A stretch of DNA of 64,000 nucleotides from Allomyces macrogynus ATCC 38327 (Eukaryota; Blastocladiomycota; Blastocladiomycetes; Blastocladiales; Blastocladiaceae). The stretch is taken from NCBI GenBank assembly GCA_000151295.1, contig GG745333.1, forward strand, positions 330,971 through 394,970, in the 5' to 3' direction. Each line of letters begins with the position of its first letter. Within the stretch, counting starts at the first letter, position 1. The position numbers and the translations under genes were made by a program. The notes beneath the pieces are model-generated. The model ran no database searches. It had not been told where the DNA came from and saw only the letters and a list, made by a program, of their open reading frames with translations. Below are positions 33,259 to 42,952 of this stretch, piece after piece.

Positions 33259-33603
33259 TCACTCCGTCGCCGCGTTATCGTCGTCGTCCGACTCGGCACA
33301 GCAACACACGAGTGCGGCCGCAAGACACCCCCAGAAATTACAAAACAGGTCGCAGAGCGTGATGGCAATCAAGCACTTGCAGCAGCACATGCAGCACCCG
33401 TCGCGGTGGTGGCTGCTGCGGTCGCTGCTCGAATCGGAAAAGTTGTCGGCGGCTGGTGCGGGGCCTGCCGTGCCGTAGTTGGGCGGCGGCATGTCGATGA
33501 CCGTTTGCGATGCAACGTTCGGGTACGAAATGGCCTTTTCGCTGACGCCGGGCGGCGGCGGGGTCGTCGTCCGAGTCGTCGTGGATTGCGGATCAGCAGA
33601 CAT
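33259..33603 (-). CDS. small cysteine-rich membrane peptide (CYSTM-like)
   Basis: ATG 33603 (MSADPQST) gives 114 residues: a disordered N-terminus with poly-Thr/Pro, a PPPNYG motif, then a Cys-rich hydrophobic C-terminal segment (CCMCCCKC, CDLFCNFWGCLAAALVCCC) and an acidic end. This layout (a polar Pro/Tyr-rich region, then a Cys-dense tail anchor) is that of CYSTM-type stress peptides. Palmitoylation or metal binding is possible. It sits beside the IFI27-like genes. Confidence 0.6.
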   Translation of the reverse strand: MSADPQSTTTRTTTPPPPGVSEKAISYPNVASQTVIDMPPPNYGTAGPAPAADNFSDSSSDRSSHHRDGCCMCCCKCLIAITLCDLFCNFWGCLAAALVCCCAESDDDDNAATE

Positions 33604-34052
33604 GGTGGCGAAGACGAGGCGAGGCAATCAACTTGGGCGGGGAACGAGGATGCAGTGCACCGGCGGGTGTGCCGGTCCGATGCGGTAAGCTGGGCACGGT
33701 GCGGGGTGACAAGGGGCTGCTCGTCGAGAACCTGGCCAGGAGGATACGAAGGACAAATGTGAAATGATTTGTGCGGCGGCCGGGAATTTGAAGCGTTGTG
33801 GCCGACAACGGTTTGTCCGCCGCAGGTTGGCAACACCGAAGTTGCACGTCAGAGTTGAACGTTGCGCCACATGCAAGTCGGAAGAACATGGCGTCCACGT
33901 CATGCGCTCCAGCTGTTCGTGCGACGGACGTCTGTCTGCCAAGGAAATAACGAGGTCTACAGCAGCCTCATGGCCACTTCCACGTCGTCGTCAACATAGC
34001 TGACCGACCCTCTCTCACTGTCCTCCACCCCAAATCTCCAACTTGCTGCAAG

Positions 34053-34826
34053 ATGAGCGGATGGAGTTCTTTTTGGGCCTCGGCCGGCGAGCAGATTGCG
34101 CGCGCCGCGCAAGAAGCCAAGACGCACGTCCTCGACCCGGCCAGCGAGCACATCGCGCGCGCTGTGCAAGATCCCGCAGCCGCAAGCGAGTGGATCGCCA
34201 AAGTCTCGAGTGACACCAAGCAGTACGTGCTCGACCCGGCTGGCGAGCAGATCGCGCGCGTCGTTCAGGACCCTGAGACTTATGCGTCCGCGTGCGCGTG
34301 GGTCGCCAAAGTCGCTGAAGATACCAAGACGCACGTCATTGACCCGGCCATGCCACACCTCACCAAGGCCGCTAACGACGCCAAGGTCTATGTCGTCGAT
34401 CCCGCAGCCGAGCACCTCACGCGTGTCGCGCAGGACCCCAAGTGTTACATTTACGACCCGGCCGCGCACCATCTCGGCAATGCTGCGGTGCAAACGGCCG
34501 CCATTTTTCAAGACCCGGCCACCCGGCCATACGCGATTGCCGGTGCGGCTGTCGCGGGCGCCGTTGTGGCGCCCCTGATTGTTAGCGCGGTCGCTCCGAC
34601 CGTTGCTGGCGCGCTCGGGTTTCAGGCTGAGGGGATTGCCGCGAACTCGGCCGCGGCTGGGATGATGAGCTCCATGGGCGGTGCTGCAACCAAGGCCGGC
34701 TCGCTCGTTGCGACGATGCAATCGATTGGCGCGACGGGGGCTGTGTCTTTGCCACCCACTGTCGCGGCTGTGGCGGCTTTGGTGAGCACGTCGGTCGCGG
34801 GTGCTGCAGCGAAAAGAGCATACTGA
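34053..34826 (+). CDS. IFI6/IFI27-like protein, copy 2, with N-terminal DP repeats
   Basis: ATG 34053 encodes 257 residues. The first 155 are amphipathic repeats, each ending in Asp-Pro (VLDPASEHIARAVQDP, VLDPAGEQIARVVQDP, VIDPAMPHLTKAA, VVDPAAEHLTRVAQDP, IYDPAAHHL), with units of about 19 and 34 residues. The last 100 are the ISG12-family domain: APLIVSAVAPTVAGALGFQAEGI, then SAAAGMMSS, GSLVATMQSIGATGAV. The frame ends at AAKRAY, but one base over the sequence continues SILTVEAAAAAESDWVEK to a stop at about 34873. That matches the in-frame end of copy 3, so a one-base loss near 34818 probably shortens this call. The repeats may form membrane-binding helices. Confidence 0.75.
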   Translation: MSGWSSFWASAGEQIARAAQEAKTHVLDPASEHIARAVQDPAAASEWIAKVSSDTKQYVLDPAGEQIARVVQDPETYASACAWVAKVAEDTKTHVIDPAMPHLTKAANDAKVYVVDPAAEHLTRVAQDPKCYIYDPAAHHLGNAAVQTAAIFQDPATRPYAIAGAAVAGAVVAPLIVSAVAPTVAGALGFQAEGIAANSAAAGMMSSMGGAATKAGSLVATMQSIGATGAVSLPPTVAAVAALVSTSVAGAAAKRAY

Positions 34827-35138
34827 CGGTTGAGGCAGCGGCTGCGGCAGAGAGCGACTGGGTGGAGAAGTGAAGTTGAAGCGCCAGCATTTTGCTGTGA
34901 CGGGTGGGCAAGTTTGTGCGCTTGCAGGACATGCGCCGGGAAATATATGAACGGTGATCGAATCATAAGCTCTACAAGCAGGCTGTCCGGGTAATGTCCG
35001 CATCGTGCCCGTCAGCGGGCAGGCCAACCAAACAACACAGGCTGCTTGCCCCTGCGTCTTGACAGATCTCGGTGCTGATCAAAACGCGACCCTCCCTCAC
35101 CTTGCCTACCACTCCCCCCTCCTCAACCTGCAGCAAAA

Positions 35139-35918
35139 ATGAACGAATTGAACCTGTTTCCAGTCTCGGCCGGCGAGCCGCTCGCATGCGCCGCGCTCGA
35201 CCTCCACAACTCAGCGCACGAGCAATTCGCGTGTAACGTGCAAAACACTGGCACCGTCGGCGAGTGGATCGTCACGGCGGACGCCGACACCAAGCAGCAC
35301 GTCGTGCAGGATCCTGAAAAGTACACGGCCACAAGCGCGTGGATCGCTCAAGTCGCGGACGACACGACGCATATTGTCGACTCGGCCATGCCGTGTGTTA
35401 CCAAGGCCGCGGGCGACACCAAGAAATCCATTGCCAACCCTGCGACTGAGTTTCGAACGTACGACACGCGCGACTACAAGTCCTACATGTACGATTCGGC
35501 CACGCACCACCACGACTACGACAACGTGGCGGCGCACGCGACCGTGATTGCCCGGAAATCGACCTCCAAGATCTACGCGATCGCCACAGCGGCTGTCGTT
35601 GGTGCCGTCGTGGTGCCGTTGGTGATTGGCGCGGTCGCCCCCGTGGTCGCTGGTGCGCTCGGGTTCTCGGCCAAGGGGATTGTTGCGCACTCGGTCGCGG
35701 CTGGGATGATGAGCACCATGGGCGGCGCTGTGACCCAGGCCGGGTCTCTCGTCGCGACGATGCAGGCGATTGGTGCGACGGGGGCTGTAGCCTTCTCGCC
35801 CGCAGTGTCGGCTGTCGCCGCTGTGGTGGGCGCGTCAGTCGCGAGCGCAGCAGCGAAAGGGAGCGTTTTAGCGATCGACGCAGCGACTGCAGCAGGGCGT
35901 GACCGGGTGGAGAAATGA
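35139..35918 (+). CDS. IFI6/IFI27-like protein, copy 3
   Basis: ATG 35139 encodes 259 residues with the same plan as copy 2: a degraded DP-repeat N-terminus (HVVQDPEKYTATSAWIAQVADDT, HIVDSAMPCVTKAAGDT), then the ISG12-like membrane domain (VVPLVIGAVAPVVAGALGFSAKGI, SVAAGMMSTMGGA, GSLVATMQAIGATGAVAF). The C-terminal tail is SVLAIDAATAAGRDRVEK. It lies 260 to 310 bases after copy 2, so the two are a tandem duplication. The N-terminal repeats are more diverged than the membrane domain, implying stronger constraint on the latter. Confidence 0.8.
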   Translation: MNELNLFPVSAGEPLACAALDLHNSAHEQFACNVQNTGTVGEWIVTADADTKQHVVQDPEKYTATSAWIAQVADDTTHIVDSAMPCVTKAAGDTKKSIANPATEFRTYDTRDYKSYMYDSATHHHDYDNVAAHATVIARKSTSKIYAIATAAVVGAVVVPLVIGAVAPVVAGALGFSAKGIVAHSVAAGMMSTMGGAVTQAGSLVATMQAIGATGAVAFSPAVSAVAAVVGASVASAAAKGSVLAIDAATAAGRDRVEK

Positions 35919-36259
35919 AGGAGAGCCACGGGTGGAATGTGATGATTTGAGCAAATTCGCACGTGCGGAAGGAACACGAGTCTTTTTCATTCAGCAGGCA
36001 AAATTCAAGCGTTAGAAGTTGAACCAGTTGCTGTCCAAGAATTGACCGACATTGGACACATCTGTTAGCGCACGTGCACTATCTCCCACCCTCTCCTCCG
36101 CCCGGCGCGACGCTCGCGACAACGAGGTCGACTCTTGAGCGTGGATAAATGCTGCCGCGACCCGCGGCTAGTTGCCTTCGCCACCAAGCTCAACCAACAC
36201 CTACAACCACTCAATCCACCACTCCCTTCGTGACCACCACCAAGTCGAACCACCTCACC

Positions 36260-37276
36260 ATGGCCTTTCTTCTCGCAGCTCCTCTCGTTACATCGATTTT
36301 CTGCGCGTCAGCCGTTGCGCCAGGAGCGATTGTCGGGTCGGCAGTTGCCACAATGTTCGGAAGTACTGTGGCCTTTGGCACGACCAGCGCTGCAGCTATT
36401 GTCGCTTCGGAAGCTGCGTTTGCGGTCGCGGGAACAGCAGCCGCAGGAGCTCTTGGGATTGGGGCCATCCTGGGCGCTGTACTCAACAACCAGGGCACGA
36501 GGCGCGAGTCAATGGACGACAATACGGTGGTCGGGCTGGCGCACGATGGTAGGGCGCGCTCGTCAGCTCCAATGGATGCGACATTTGGCCAGTCAACCGA
36601 GACCAAGTCTACCGTGGCCAAGTCTACCACGACCAAGGACGTGGTGCACGAGTCGGCGTGCAGTTCTGTGCATGGCGTGTTGCCGGTGTGCGGCAAGTCG
36701 GTTTGCACGTCGGGTCACAATAATGCAGTTCTCTGCCCGTCTACCGCATCCAAGAATGTGGTGCCCGAGTCGGTGGGCAGCTCCTCGGACGACAACCTGG
36801 TGGTTGCGTGCATTGATGAGCCGCGCTCGTTGGAGAGAAAGAACACGGCGATCCACTCGAGGGCCAAGGATGCAGCGCTAGTGTTGGTGTGCAGCTCTAC
36901 CAACAACGTCATGGTCGCTACGCCGGTGCAAGACGAAAAGGCGTCCATGTCCATGCCCAAGGAATCGTTGGTCCAGCCTACAGCCAACGACACTGTACTT
37001 GTGTTGACGCACAGCTCGATGCGCGGCTGCCTCGAGAACATGCCAGCGCACGACTCGGCACGCATTGTGCACATGCAGGACTCGGCGCCCAAGTCTCCGG
37101 CCAAGGGCGTGCCAGAGTTGGCACCCATGGCAGGGATGATTTCGGCGGATGGGCATATTCTCGCGATGGCGCAGAAGGGCGTGGTGCTCATTATGGATGA
37201 CGAGGATGAGGAAGATTACGCCGCCGACGTTTCACTCGCGTTCGCAGCTGCGAGGTGGACGCGACGTGGGTTGTGA
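36260..37276 (+). CDS. IFI6/IFI27-related chimeric protein, copy 4
   Basis: ATG 36260 (caccatgg context) encodes 338 residues. The first 80 are hydrophobic, Ala/Gly-rich and related to the family (VAPGAIVGSAVATMFGSTVAFG, AAGALGIGAILGAV), but the central GI..GS motif is weak. The rest is a polar, Ser/Thr/Val-rich region of loose repeats that share KNVV, CSST or SSM with an acidic or Pro residue nearby, ending in DDEDEEDY. After the stop, 37277-37351 reads SAAAKGG and, one frame over, VLAIEAAAGAGSNRVES, which is the C-terminal tail of copy 3. The gene therefore looks like an ISG12-like gene with an unrelated insert or replaced middle. Confidence 0.55.
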   Translation: MAFLLAAPLVTSIFCASAVAPGAIVGSAVATMFGSTVAFGTTSAAAIVASEAAFAVAGTAAAGALGIGAILGAVLNNQGTRRESMDDNTVVGLAHDGRARSSAPMDATFGQSTETKSTVAKSTTTKDVVHESACSSVHGVLPVCGKSVCTSGHNNAVLCPSTASKNVVPESVGSSSDDNLVVACIDEPRSLERKNTAIHSRAKDAALVLVCSSTNNVMVATPVQDEKASMSMPKESLVQPTANDTVLVLTHSSMRGCLENMPAHDSARIVHMQDSAPKSPAKGVPELAPMAGMISADGHILAMAQKGVVLIMDDEDEEDYAADVSLAFAAARWTRRGL

Positions 37277-37809
37277 GCGCAGCGGCGAAAGGGGGGTGTT
37301 TTGGCTATTGAAGCGGCGGCCGGAGCAGGGAGCAACCGGGTGGAGAGTTGAGATTGGCAGTTCAAACGTTGATTGGTGGGATGGAAGATGCCGTGCGATT
37401 GGTTGGCATCCATTTTGAGAAATACGAGTATCACTTAACCAACTTCGCTGGCATGAGTGGGTTTGGGAGGCGATCAGAGATCAACCGTGGAAAAATAACC
37501 AGCGAGAGTTATCAGATTCACAGAACTGAAGGCAAACGAGGTTGATGGGAGTGAGCGTGGCCGACGTCCGAGATTTGTCCAGTTCGCGCGCAAGTGGTCC
37601 AGGTGAGTGCCAGGCGAGCCTGCACCAGTGGGAAAAGTCTTCCTCGCTCGCTCGAGCTATAAGTACTGTTGCCGCTCCTCGCTGTTGTCGGCAAAATAAT
37701 CTCTTTCGACCTCGATCCGCCGAGTTCACGACGACCAGCACCCTCACACCCGCGACGCCCGTCAACAAGACGGCCCAACACGACTCCTTCAAGGCTCCAA
37801 ATCATCAGC

Positions 37810-38274
37810 ATGGCCCTTTTTCTCGGCGCGCTCGCTGGCGCGGTTAGCGCGCCAATTCTCGCGGCGGTCGCTGTCCCCGCTGCTGTTGCGACCATCGGCT
37901 TTGGCGCTGGCGGCATAGCTGCGGGCTCGACGGCCGCGTGGCTCATGAGTCTGAGTGGCGGCGCCACTGCGGCCGGTGGATTCGTCGCCACGATGCAAGC
38001 GATTGGCGCGACGATCATGGGCGCTGCGACAGCTGGTACCGCCGCTGCCGCGACTGCCGCGACGGCAACGACTATTGGCGTGGGCTCGGCCGCGGTGATT
38101 GCTGCGGGCAGTGCCGCTGCGGGTGCCGCTATTGGCGCGGCGATCAGGGGCGCTGCGACAGCTGGTACCGCCGCTGCCACGACTGCCGCGACGGCAACGA
38201 CTTTTGACGTGGACTCGGACGCGGCGATTGCTGCGGGCAGTGCCGCTGCGGATGCGACGACCATGGAGTACTGA
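37810..38274 (+). CDS. IFI6/IFI27-like protein, copy 5
   Basis: ATG 37810 encodes 154 residues without DP repeats. The family domain starts at once: SAPILAAVAVPAAVATIGFGAGGIAAGS, AAWLMSLSGGA, GGFVATMQAIGATIMG. It is followed by two near-identical repeats of about 45 residues (GAATAGTAAA.TAATATT, then AAVIAAGSAAAGA). After the TGA, another frame encodes an acidic-basic tail (about 38275-38397: KGDSEKDGKNMEEDGKKENEDG) like the one at copy 6, so the true protein may continue after a one-base shift. Confidence 0.7.
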   Translation: MALFLGALAGAVSAPILAAVAVPAAVATIGFGAGGIAAGSTAAWLMSLSGGATAAGGFVATMQAIGATIMGAATAGTAAAATAATATTIGVGSAAVIAAGSAAAGAAIGAAIRGAATAGTAAATTAATATTFDVDSDAAIAAGSAAADATTMEY

Positions 38275-40212
38275 CCAAGGGGGACAGCGAGAAGGACGGG
38301 AAGAACATGGAAGAGGATGGCAAGAAAGAGAACGAGGATGGCGAGAACAAGGACAATGACGAGGCGGGTGAACAGGATCCCACTGGCGATTCGTGATAGT
38401 GCAACACGGGTGGCATGGAAGTGTTGCAAGTGCCGGCTTTCAGGACGAAGGAATGGCTGGCAATATCTGGCGTGCATTGCGCGTCAGTGTCTTTTTTTCG
38501 GCTTGGAAATGGATTTTTTTGTTGGATTGATTCTGTCCTGGAACCTTCAGCACAATCGCAGCAAAGTCAACGCAGTGTTGTTGGGTCGTTTGTCATTTTT
38601 CAGGGTAAAATCAATCCACAATGGCAAAGGAAGGAGAGGTCGCGGCATCGTTGCTCGCTCCTTCATAGCATCGTTGATGCATTTGGGCATCTACTTAATG
38701 ATTTTGTGATCGTGCGCGAGTGGAAGGAGTGCATGGGTGACGCACTGACGCGCTCTCGAACCACACGACCCACATTGGTGGTCGCCATTGGGATCCATCA
38801 AGGACGCGGCCAGGCGACCTATCCGTCGCGTCGGATCGCGACGAAAGCGCCGTCCTTATTTGTATTCGTGGTTTTTTTTTGCTCTTCTTCTTTGTTTGTG
38901 ATAAATACATGTCGGCCCCTCGTCCAAGCGTGGTCGGCAGCTTTGCTTCCAAAAAGCCCATGCCTTCGGCCCAGTCAATCGTAGGAACGTGCTGAGTCCT
39001 TGTTGTTTCTGTCCACTGCGTGCAGTCGGGCATGAGTGAAAATGACATTTCAAACATGGTGGTGAAACTTCTGATACTTTTGAAGCATTCGCAATTCAAA
39101 CATCCTTCGTTGCAAAACGTCTGCTGGCAGAGTCATCAGCCCTGACATCTCTGAGTTCGTGCGCGACATTTACAGCATTATTCTTGCTGCACCTCAGTCC
39201 CGCCACTCTCTCTACCTGTGCTCCATATTCGCAAGTGAGTGCTTTGTTCATCTCAATCACTGTCACCGCTGATAAATCAATCCAAGCTCGCCCGTTTGCC
39301 ACCTCGACGAAAACAGCCTGTTGACCGTTTGTGTTCATCGCGGACCGCTCTGGCAATAGACCCGGTAATGGACCCAACTTGCTCTGCAAGCATCATGAAG
39401 GTCCGAAGGATGTCTCAAGACCCTTTGGAATATTCAGTGATCAAAGTAACTGACAATCAAAAAAATTTGGGATTTGGATCACACAACAAAGCACGACATT
39501 TTCATTCAGCACCTCATTCATGCAAAAGTTTCAATAACTCTTTTCTGCGGTGGCATAAACATCCGGCGCGTGCAAGGAGATATTTATCATTCATTGGTCG
39601 ACCTGATGCGTTACCACATCTAGTTTGGCATGATTTGCGTGTAAGCGGGCAAGCAGGCCCTCTCGCGATTCGTTTTGCCGCCATAGCAGTATTGAAGTGA
39701 TTTCTTCGACACAAATTGTCTTGATGCCTTGAGCACATTGTTGCGCCGATTTTCTCCTTGGTTTGTGGCAAGATTGTCTGTCTGTGCTTGGATTACGTCG
39801 CCTGTCGTCTGGCATCAACATGGGTGTCTGGACAGCCTGGTAAGCGGGAGCACTCCTGTTGAGCGATGCGACAGACAACCAAGGCTGACAGCAACCGCCA
39901 ATGCTTGCTCGCTGTGCTGGTACTTCTAGAGGCAAATCCCGAGCTGCGGAACCAAACGGCGGCTTGGCAGACAAAAGATGGACATACGATTCCGCCTCAT
40001 TGTGGACAGGAGGGCGAGGCAAACGGCAAGCAAAGCATTCTCTCTCAGAAATCCTTGTCGCGGATGCAAAGGGTGAGGAGCATTGACTGTCGAAGAACGA
40101 CTGACTGCAACAGATTGACGGAATTGATTTCGCTCCCGCCCAGGGCTTCCTCGCAAACGAACGAGCACAAGAGTCAACGACCTCAAGACAACCCGATCCA
40201 CTCCACGCCATC
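38275..40212. other. gene-poor stretch, 1.9 kb
   Basis: Apart from the out-of-frame acidic tail at 38275-38397 I find no gene. Open frames of up to 189 codons occur on both strands but lack domains and sit in lower-GC sequence. Confidence 0.4.
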
Positions 40213-40471
40213 ATGCCCGCGTACCGCGGCGCCCTCTTTGGTGCGATTGGTGCGCCCGTGATTGCAGCAGTCGCTGTTCCCGCCGCAGTTGTTGCCATCG
40301 GATTTGGCGCAGACTGCCAAGAAGCAAGCTGACGGTCAGGCTGCCGATGAGGAGGAGGAGGAGGAGGAGGAGGAGGAGGAGGAGGAGGCCCAGGAAGAAG
40401 AGAACGAGGACGGCTCAGAAGCCGAGCACGACCAGGAAGTCACGAAACAGGGGAAGAAGTCGAAACTGTGA
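40213..40471 (+). pseudogene. IFI6/IFI27-like protein, copy 6, truncated
   Basis: ATG 40213 (MPAYRGALFGAIGAPVI) begins like copy 5 (AAVAVPAAVVAIGFGA), then meets TGA at 40330-40332 after 39 codons. In another frame the sequence continues as AKKQADGQAADE, a run of 13 Glu codons, and a charged tail to a stop at 40471. The membrane segment GI..GS...LMS and VATMQ are missing. It is either a deletion remnant or a short hydrophobic peptide plus a frame-shifted acidic tail. Confidence 0.45.
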
Positions 40472-40615
40472 AGCAGGCGGCAACAACAGATGCGGAGGCC
40501 GTTCAACGTGTTGTGGCCGGCACCATGAACAATGTTGTTGCGTTTACTTCAGCAGACCTTGCAAATATATCAACAACAGCAACCCAAGGGGACGGCAGGA
40601 CACGGCGGCAGGGGC

Positions 40616-41272
40616 CTAATCCCGAGCATCGTCGGTTCGCCGCACCACATCGGCCAAGACGCAAATGGCGACCAGCAAGGCTGCGTCGACACCTGGTACA
40701 ACCGCAAGCGACATGGTATCCTTCGAGGTAAAGTTGCGCTCCGCGTCCATGCGCCCAATCAAAACGCCGTTCTCCGAGGGCCGACCCAAGAAGAAGAACA
40801 TGTCAACAAACCCGGCCTTGACAATCAACGGCGGCAAATTACGGGCCGTGTCGCAGACAAACGTGCCCTCGAGCGTGTAGTGCGTGAGGTGGCGGCGCAC
40901 GTTGACCTTGACGAGCACGTCGCCGCCCTCGCTCGACGGCCGGCAAATGTCAAAATTGGAGTAGATGAGTAGATCCTTGGACCGTACAGCGACAATCGGC
41001 AAGCATGTGTTTGCGTCGACCAGCTCCACCTCCTTGGACGAGAAGACGCGGCCCGACGTGCGATAGACAACTTGCTGCGTGTTGGCATCGACGACTTCGT
41101 GGTCCCCACCAGACCAGGACGCTTGTTGTCGGATGAGCAGCGTGCGGCGGTGCTGGTCGTACGGCACAACGTGGTCCTCGCCAACGACGAGCACGCGCTT
41201 GTAGTTGGTGTTGCGAAGCGCATCGTCGGCGATAAAGTTCGTGTTGGCGTACTTGGTCAGCGACTGGCCCAT
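40616..41272 (-). CDS. LURP-one-related (tubby-like fold) protein, copy 1
   Basis: ATG 41272 (MGQSLTKYAN) encodes 218 residues on the LURP-one-related plan: VLVVGEDHVVPYDQ, a beta-strand series (HEVVDANTQQVVYRTSG, VELVDANTCLPIVAVRSKD, VLVKVNVRRH, GTFVCDT), and the C-terminal hydrophobic helix DTMSLAVVPGVDAALLVAICVLAD, which in the tubby-like fold is buried in the barrel. Plant LURP1 proteins contribute to oomycete resistance; related scramblases share the fold. A Gly at position 2 could be myristoylated. Tandem with copy 2. Confidence 0.8.
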   Translation of the reverse strand: MGQSLTKYANTNFIADDALRNTNYKRVLVVGEDHVVPYDQHRRTLLIRQQASWSGGDHEVVDANTQQVVYRTSGRVFSSKEVELVDANTCLPIVAVRSKDLLIYSNFDICRPSSEGGDVLVKVNVRRHLTHYTLEGTFVCDTARNLPPLIVKAGFVDMFFFLGRPSENGVLIGRMDAERNFTSKDTMSLAVVPGVDAALLVAICVLADVVRRTDDARD

Positions 41273-41742
41273 AGTAGTCTGGATTTCAGCTATGCTTGCA
41301 GCTTGATGGGCGATGGAATGTCGTCGGACGAGGGCAAGAGTCGCGCGCGAGAGATACGGTGCGAATCGCGAGGAAACAGCTGCAGCTTTCACAATGGAGC
41401 GCACGACCTACGGTTTCAAGGATCCAACAAAAGAGAGCGCGTGCAGAAAGTGTTGTGAGTCGCAAACAGTTGGAATGTGGTGTGGTTCAGTGGGTTTGGT
41501 GGCGAGGCGAATAGGCCATATCATTGGCAGGTCACCGCCACGTCACCCTCTCCAGACTGTCACACTTCTGACCTTGCGTTGCTGCCATCCATGGCGTCGC
41601 ACCTCGAGAGATGAGCGCCGCTACCCCGCTGCGACTTGGAACCAAATCAAGATCAAGGCTGAACGAAGTATGCCAACTCATCCCCACAAATCACAAATCT
41701 ATTGCGCCCTCTCCTCTGGTGGTTCATGCTCATCAGCCAGCA

Positions 41743-42404
41743 TCACCACCCAGTGAGATCGTCAGTGCGCTGCACGAAATCAGCCAAAACACAAATATAC
41801 ACGAGCAGCACCGCGTCGACGCCCGGAACGACGGTGAGCGACATGGTGTCGCTGCCACTCAAATGACGTTCGGCTTCCATGCGCCCAATCAACACGCCGT
41901 GCCCGGCTGGATGGCCCAAATAGAAGAACATGTCGACAAACCCGGCCTTGACGACAAGCAGTGGCAAATGACGAGCCGACTCGCACACAAACGTGCCCTC
42001 GAGCGTGGAGTGCTCACCGTGTCGGCGCCCCTTGATGCGCGTGAGCAACTCGCCGCCCTCATTGGCGGGAAGGCAAATGTCAAAGCTGGCGTATTCTCCA
42101 AACGGGTCCTTGGAGCGCACCGCGACGATAGGTACGCCCGTGCACGTGTCGCGCCGCTCGAGCTCCTTGGACCACAACACCTTGCCGGACGAGCGGTACA
42201 GGATCTGCTGCGTGTTCGTGTCGATGACGTCGTGATCACCACCCGAGAACGACGGAACTTGACAGATCAGGAGCGCGCGGCGGTGTTGGTCGTAGGGAAC
42301 GACGTGGTCCTCGCCAACGACGAGCACGCGCTTGAGTTGGTGTTGCGCAATGCATCGTCCGAGTTGATGCTCGAATTGGCATACTTGGTCAACGACTGGC
42401 TCAT
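41743..42404 (-). CDS. LURP-one-related (tubby-like fold) protein, copy 2, one frame break
   Basis: ATG 42404 (MSQSLTKYANSS) starts a close paralogue of copy 1. The frame breaks after DDALRNTN near 42334; one base over it resumes with KRVLVVGEDHVVPYDQ and runs intact to 41743. Copy 1 has NTNYKRV at the same place, so a single missing A in the Tyr codon explains the shift. Conserved strands and the terminal helix (DTMSLTVVPGVDAVLLVYICVLAD) are present. The gene is most likely intact in the organism. Confidence 0.7.
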
Positions 42405-42952
42405 GGTTGTGTAAGCAAAGCGAAAGTAAATGAATGGTTCAAGAGCACGCGGCAAGACTGGGATCAACAACAGCTTTGGACGCATTGGATTGGGACGAGA
42501 ATGGACAAAAAGAGGGAGCAATGACTTGGCGCGCCCACTTGGCGCGCTACTCTTCTCCATTACCAGGCCCGCGAGCCCAGGCAAATACACATTTGGCGGC
42601 GGGCGTGTGTGGTGCTGCAGGGAAGAGAGCAAAGCATTGATTGGATGGGATTCTCGGCGCCCATATACACGGAAGAGCGCGTGCTAGATTACACGCGTAA
42701 TGAGCTGCTGTTTGGAATCGAAGGGCGGGGAAAGTCAATGGTGATGAGCGTGGTTCGCCTGACCGCCTGAGAATAAAAAGGGACGGCGCTGAGTGATCGT
42801 ACCACTGGCTTGGCTTGCGATGTGATCGCGTGTGGACGCCTCACGCTGTTGCTCTTCACGACGTCGTCGATCACGACGCTCCTTTCGACGTGACCGACCA
42901 GCAACAACCACCACCATCTGCAACGCTTTAACTGATCTCGACTTGGTGCATA
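42405..42952. promoter_or_regulatory. divergent upstream region of LURP-one copy 2 and IFT80
   Basis: About 550 bases between two genes read in opposite directions. It marks the right boundary of the accessory island. No specific element recognised. Confidence 0.35.

Noticed and set aside
37518..38477. Long minus-strand frame of 319 codons over IFI27-like copy 5
   Set aside because: It is the antisense of an Ala/Gly-rich gene; GC-rich repeats keep the opposite frame open. The + strand has the family motif and a good start.
38415..38984. 189-codon + strand frame after IFI27-like copy 5
   Set aside because: Low-GC stretch, no domain, poor start context.
41611..42414. 267-codon + strand frame over LURP-one copy 2
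   Set aside because: Antisense shadow; the minus strand aligns with copy 1.
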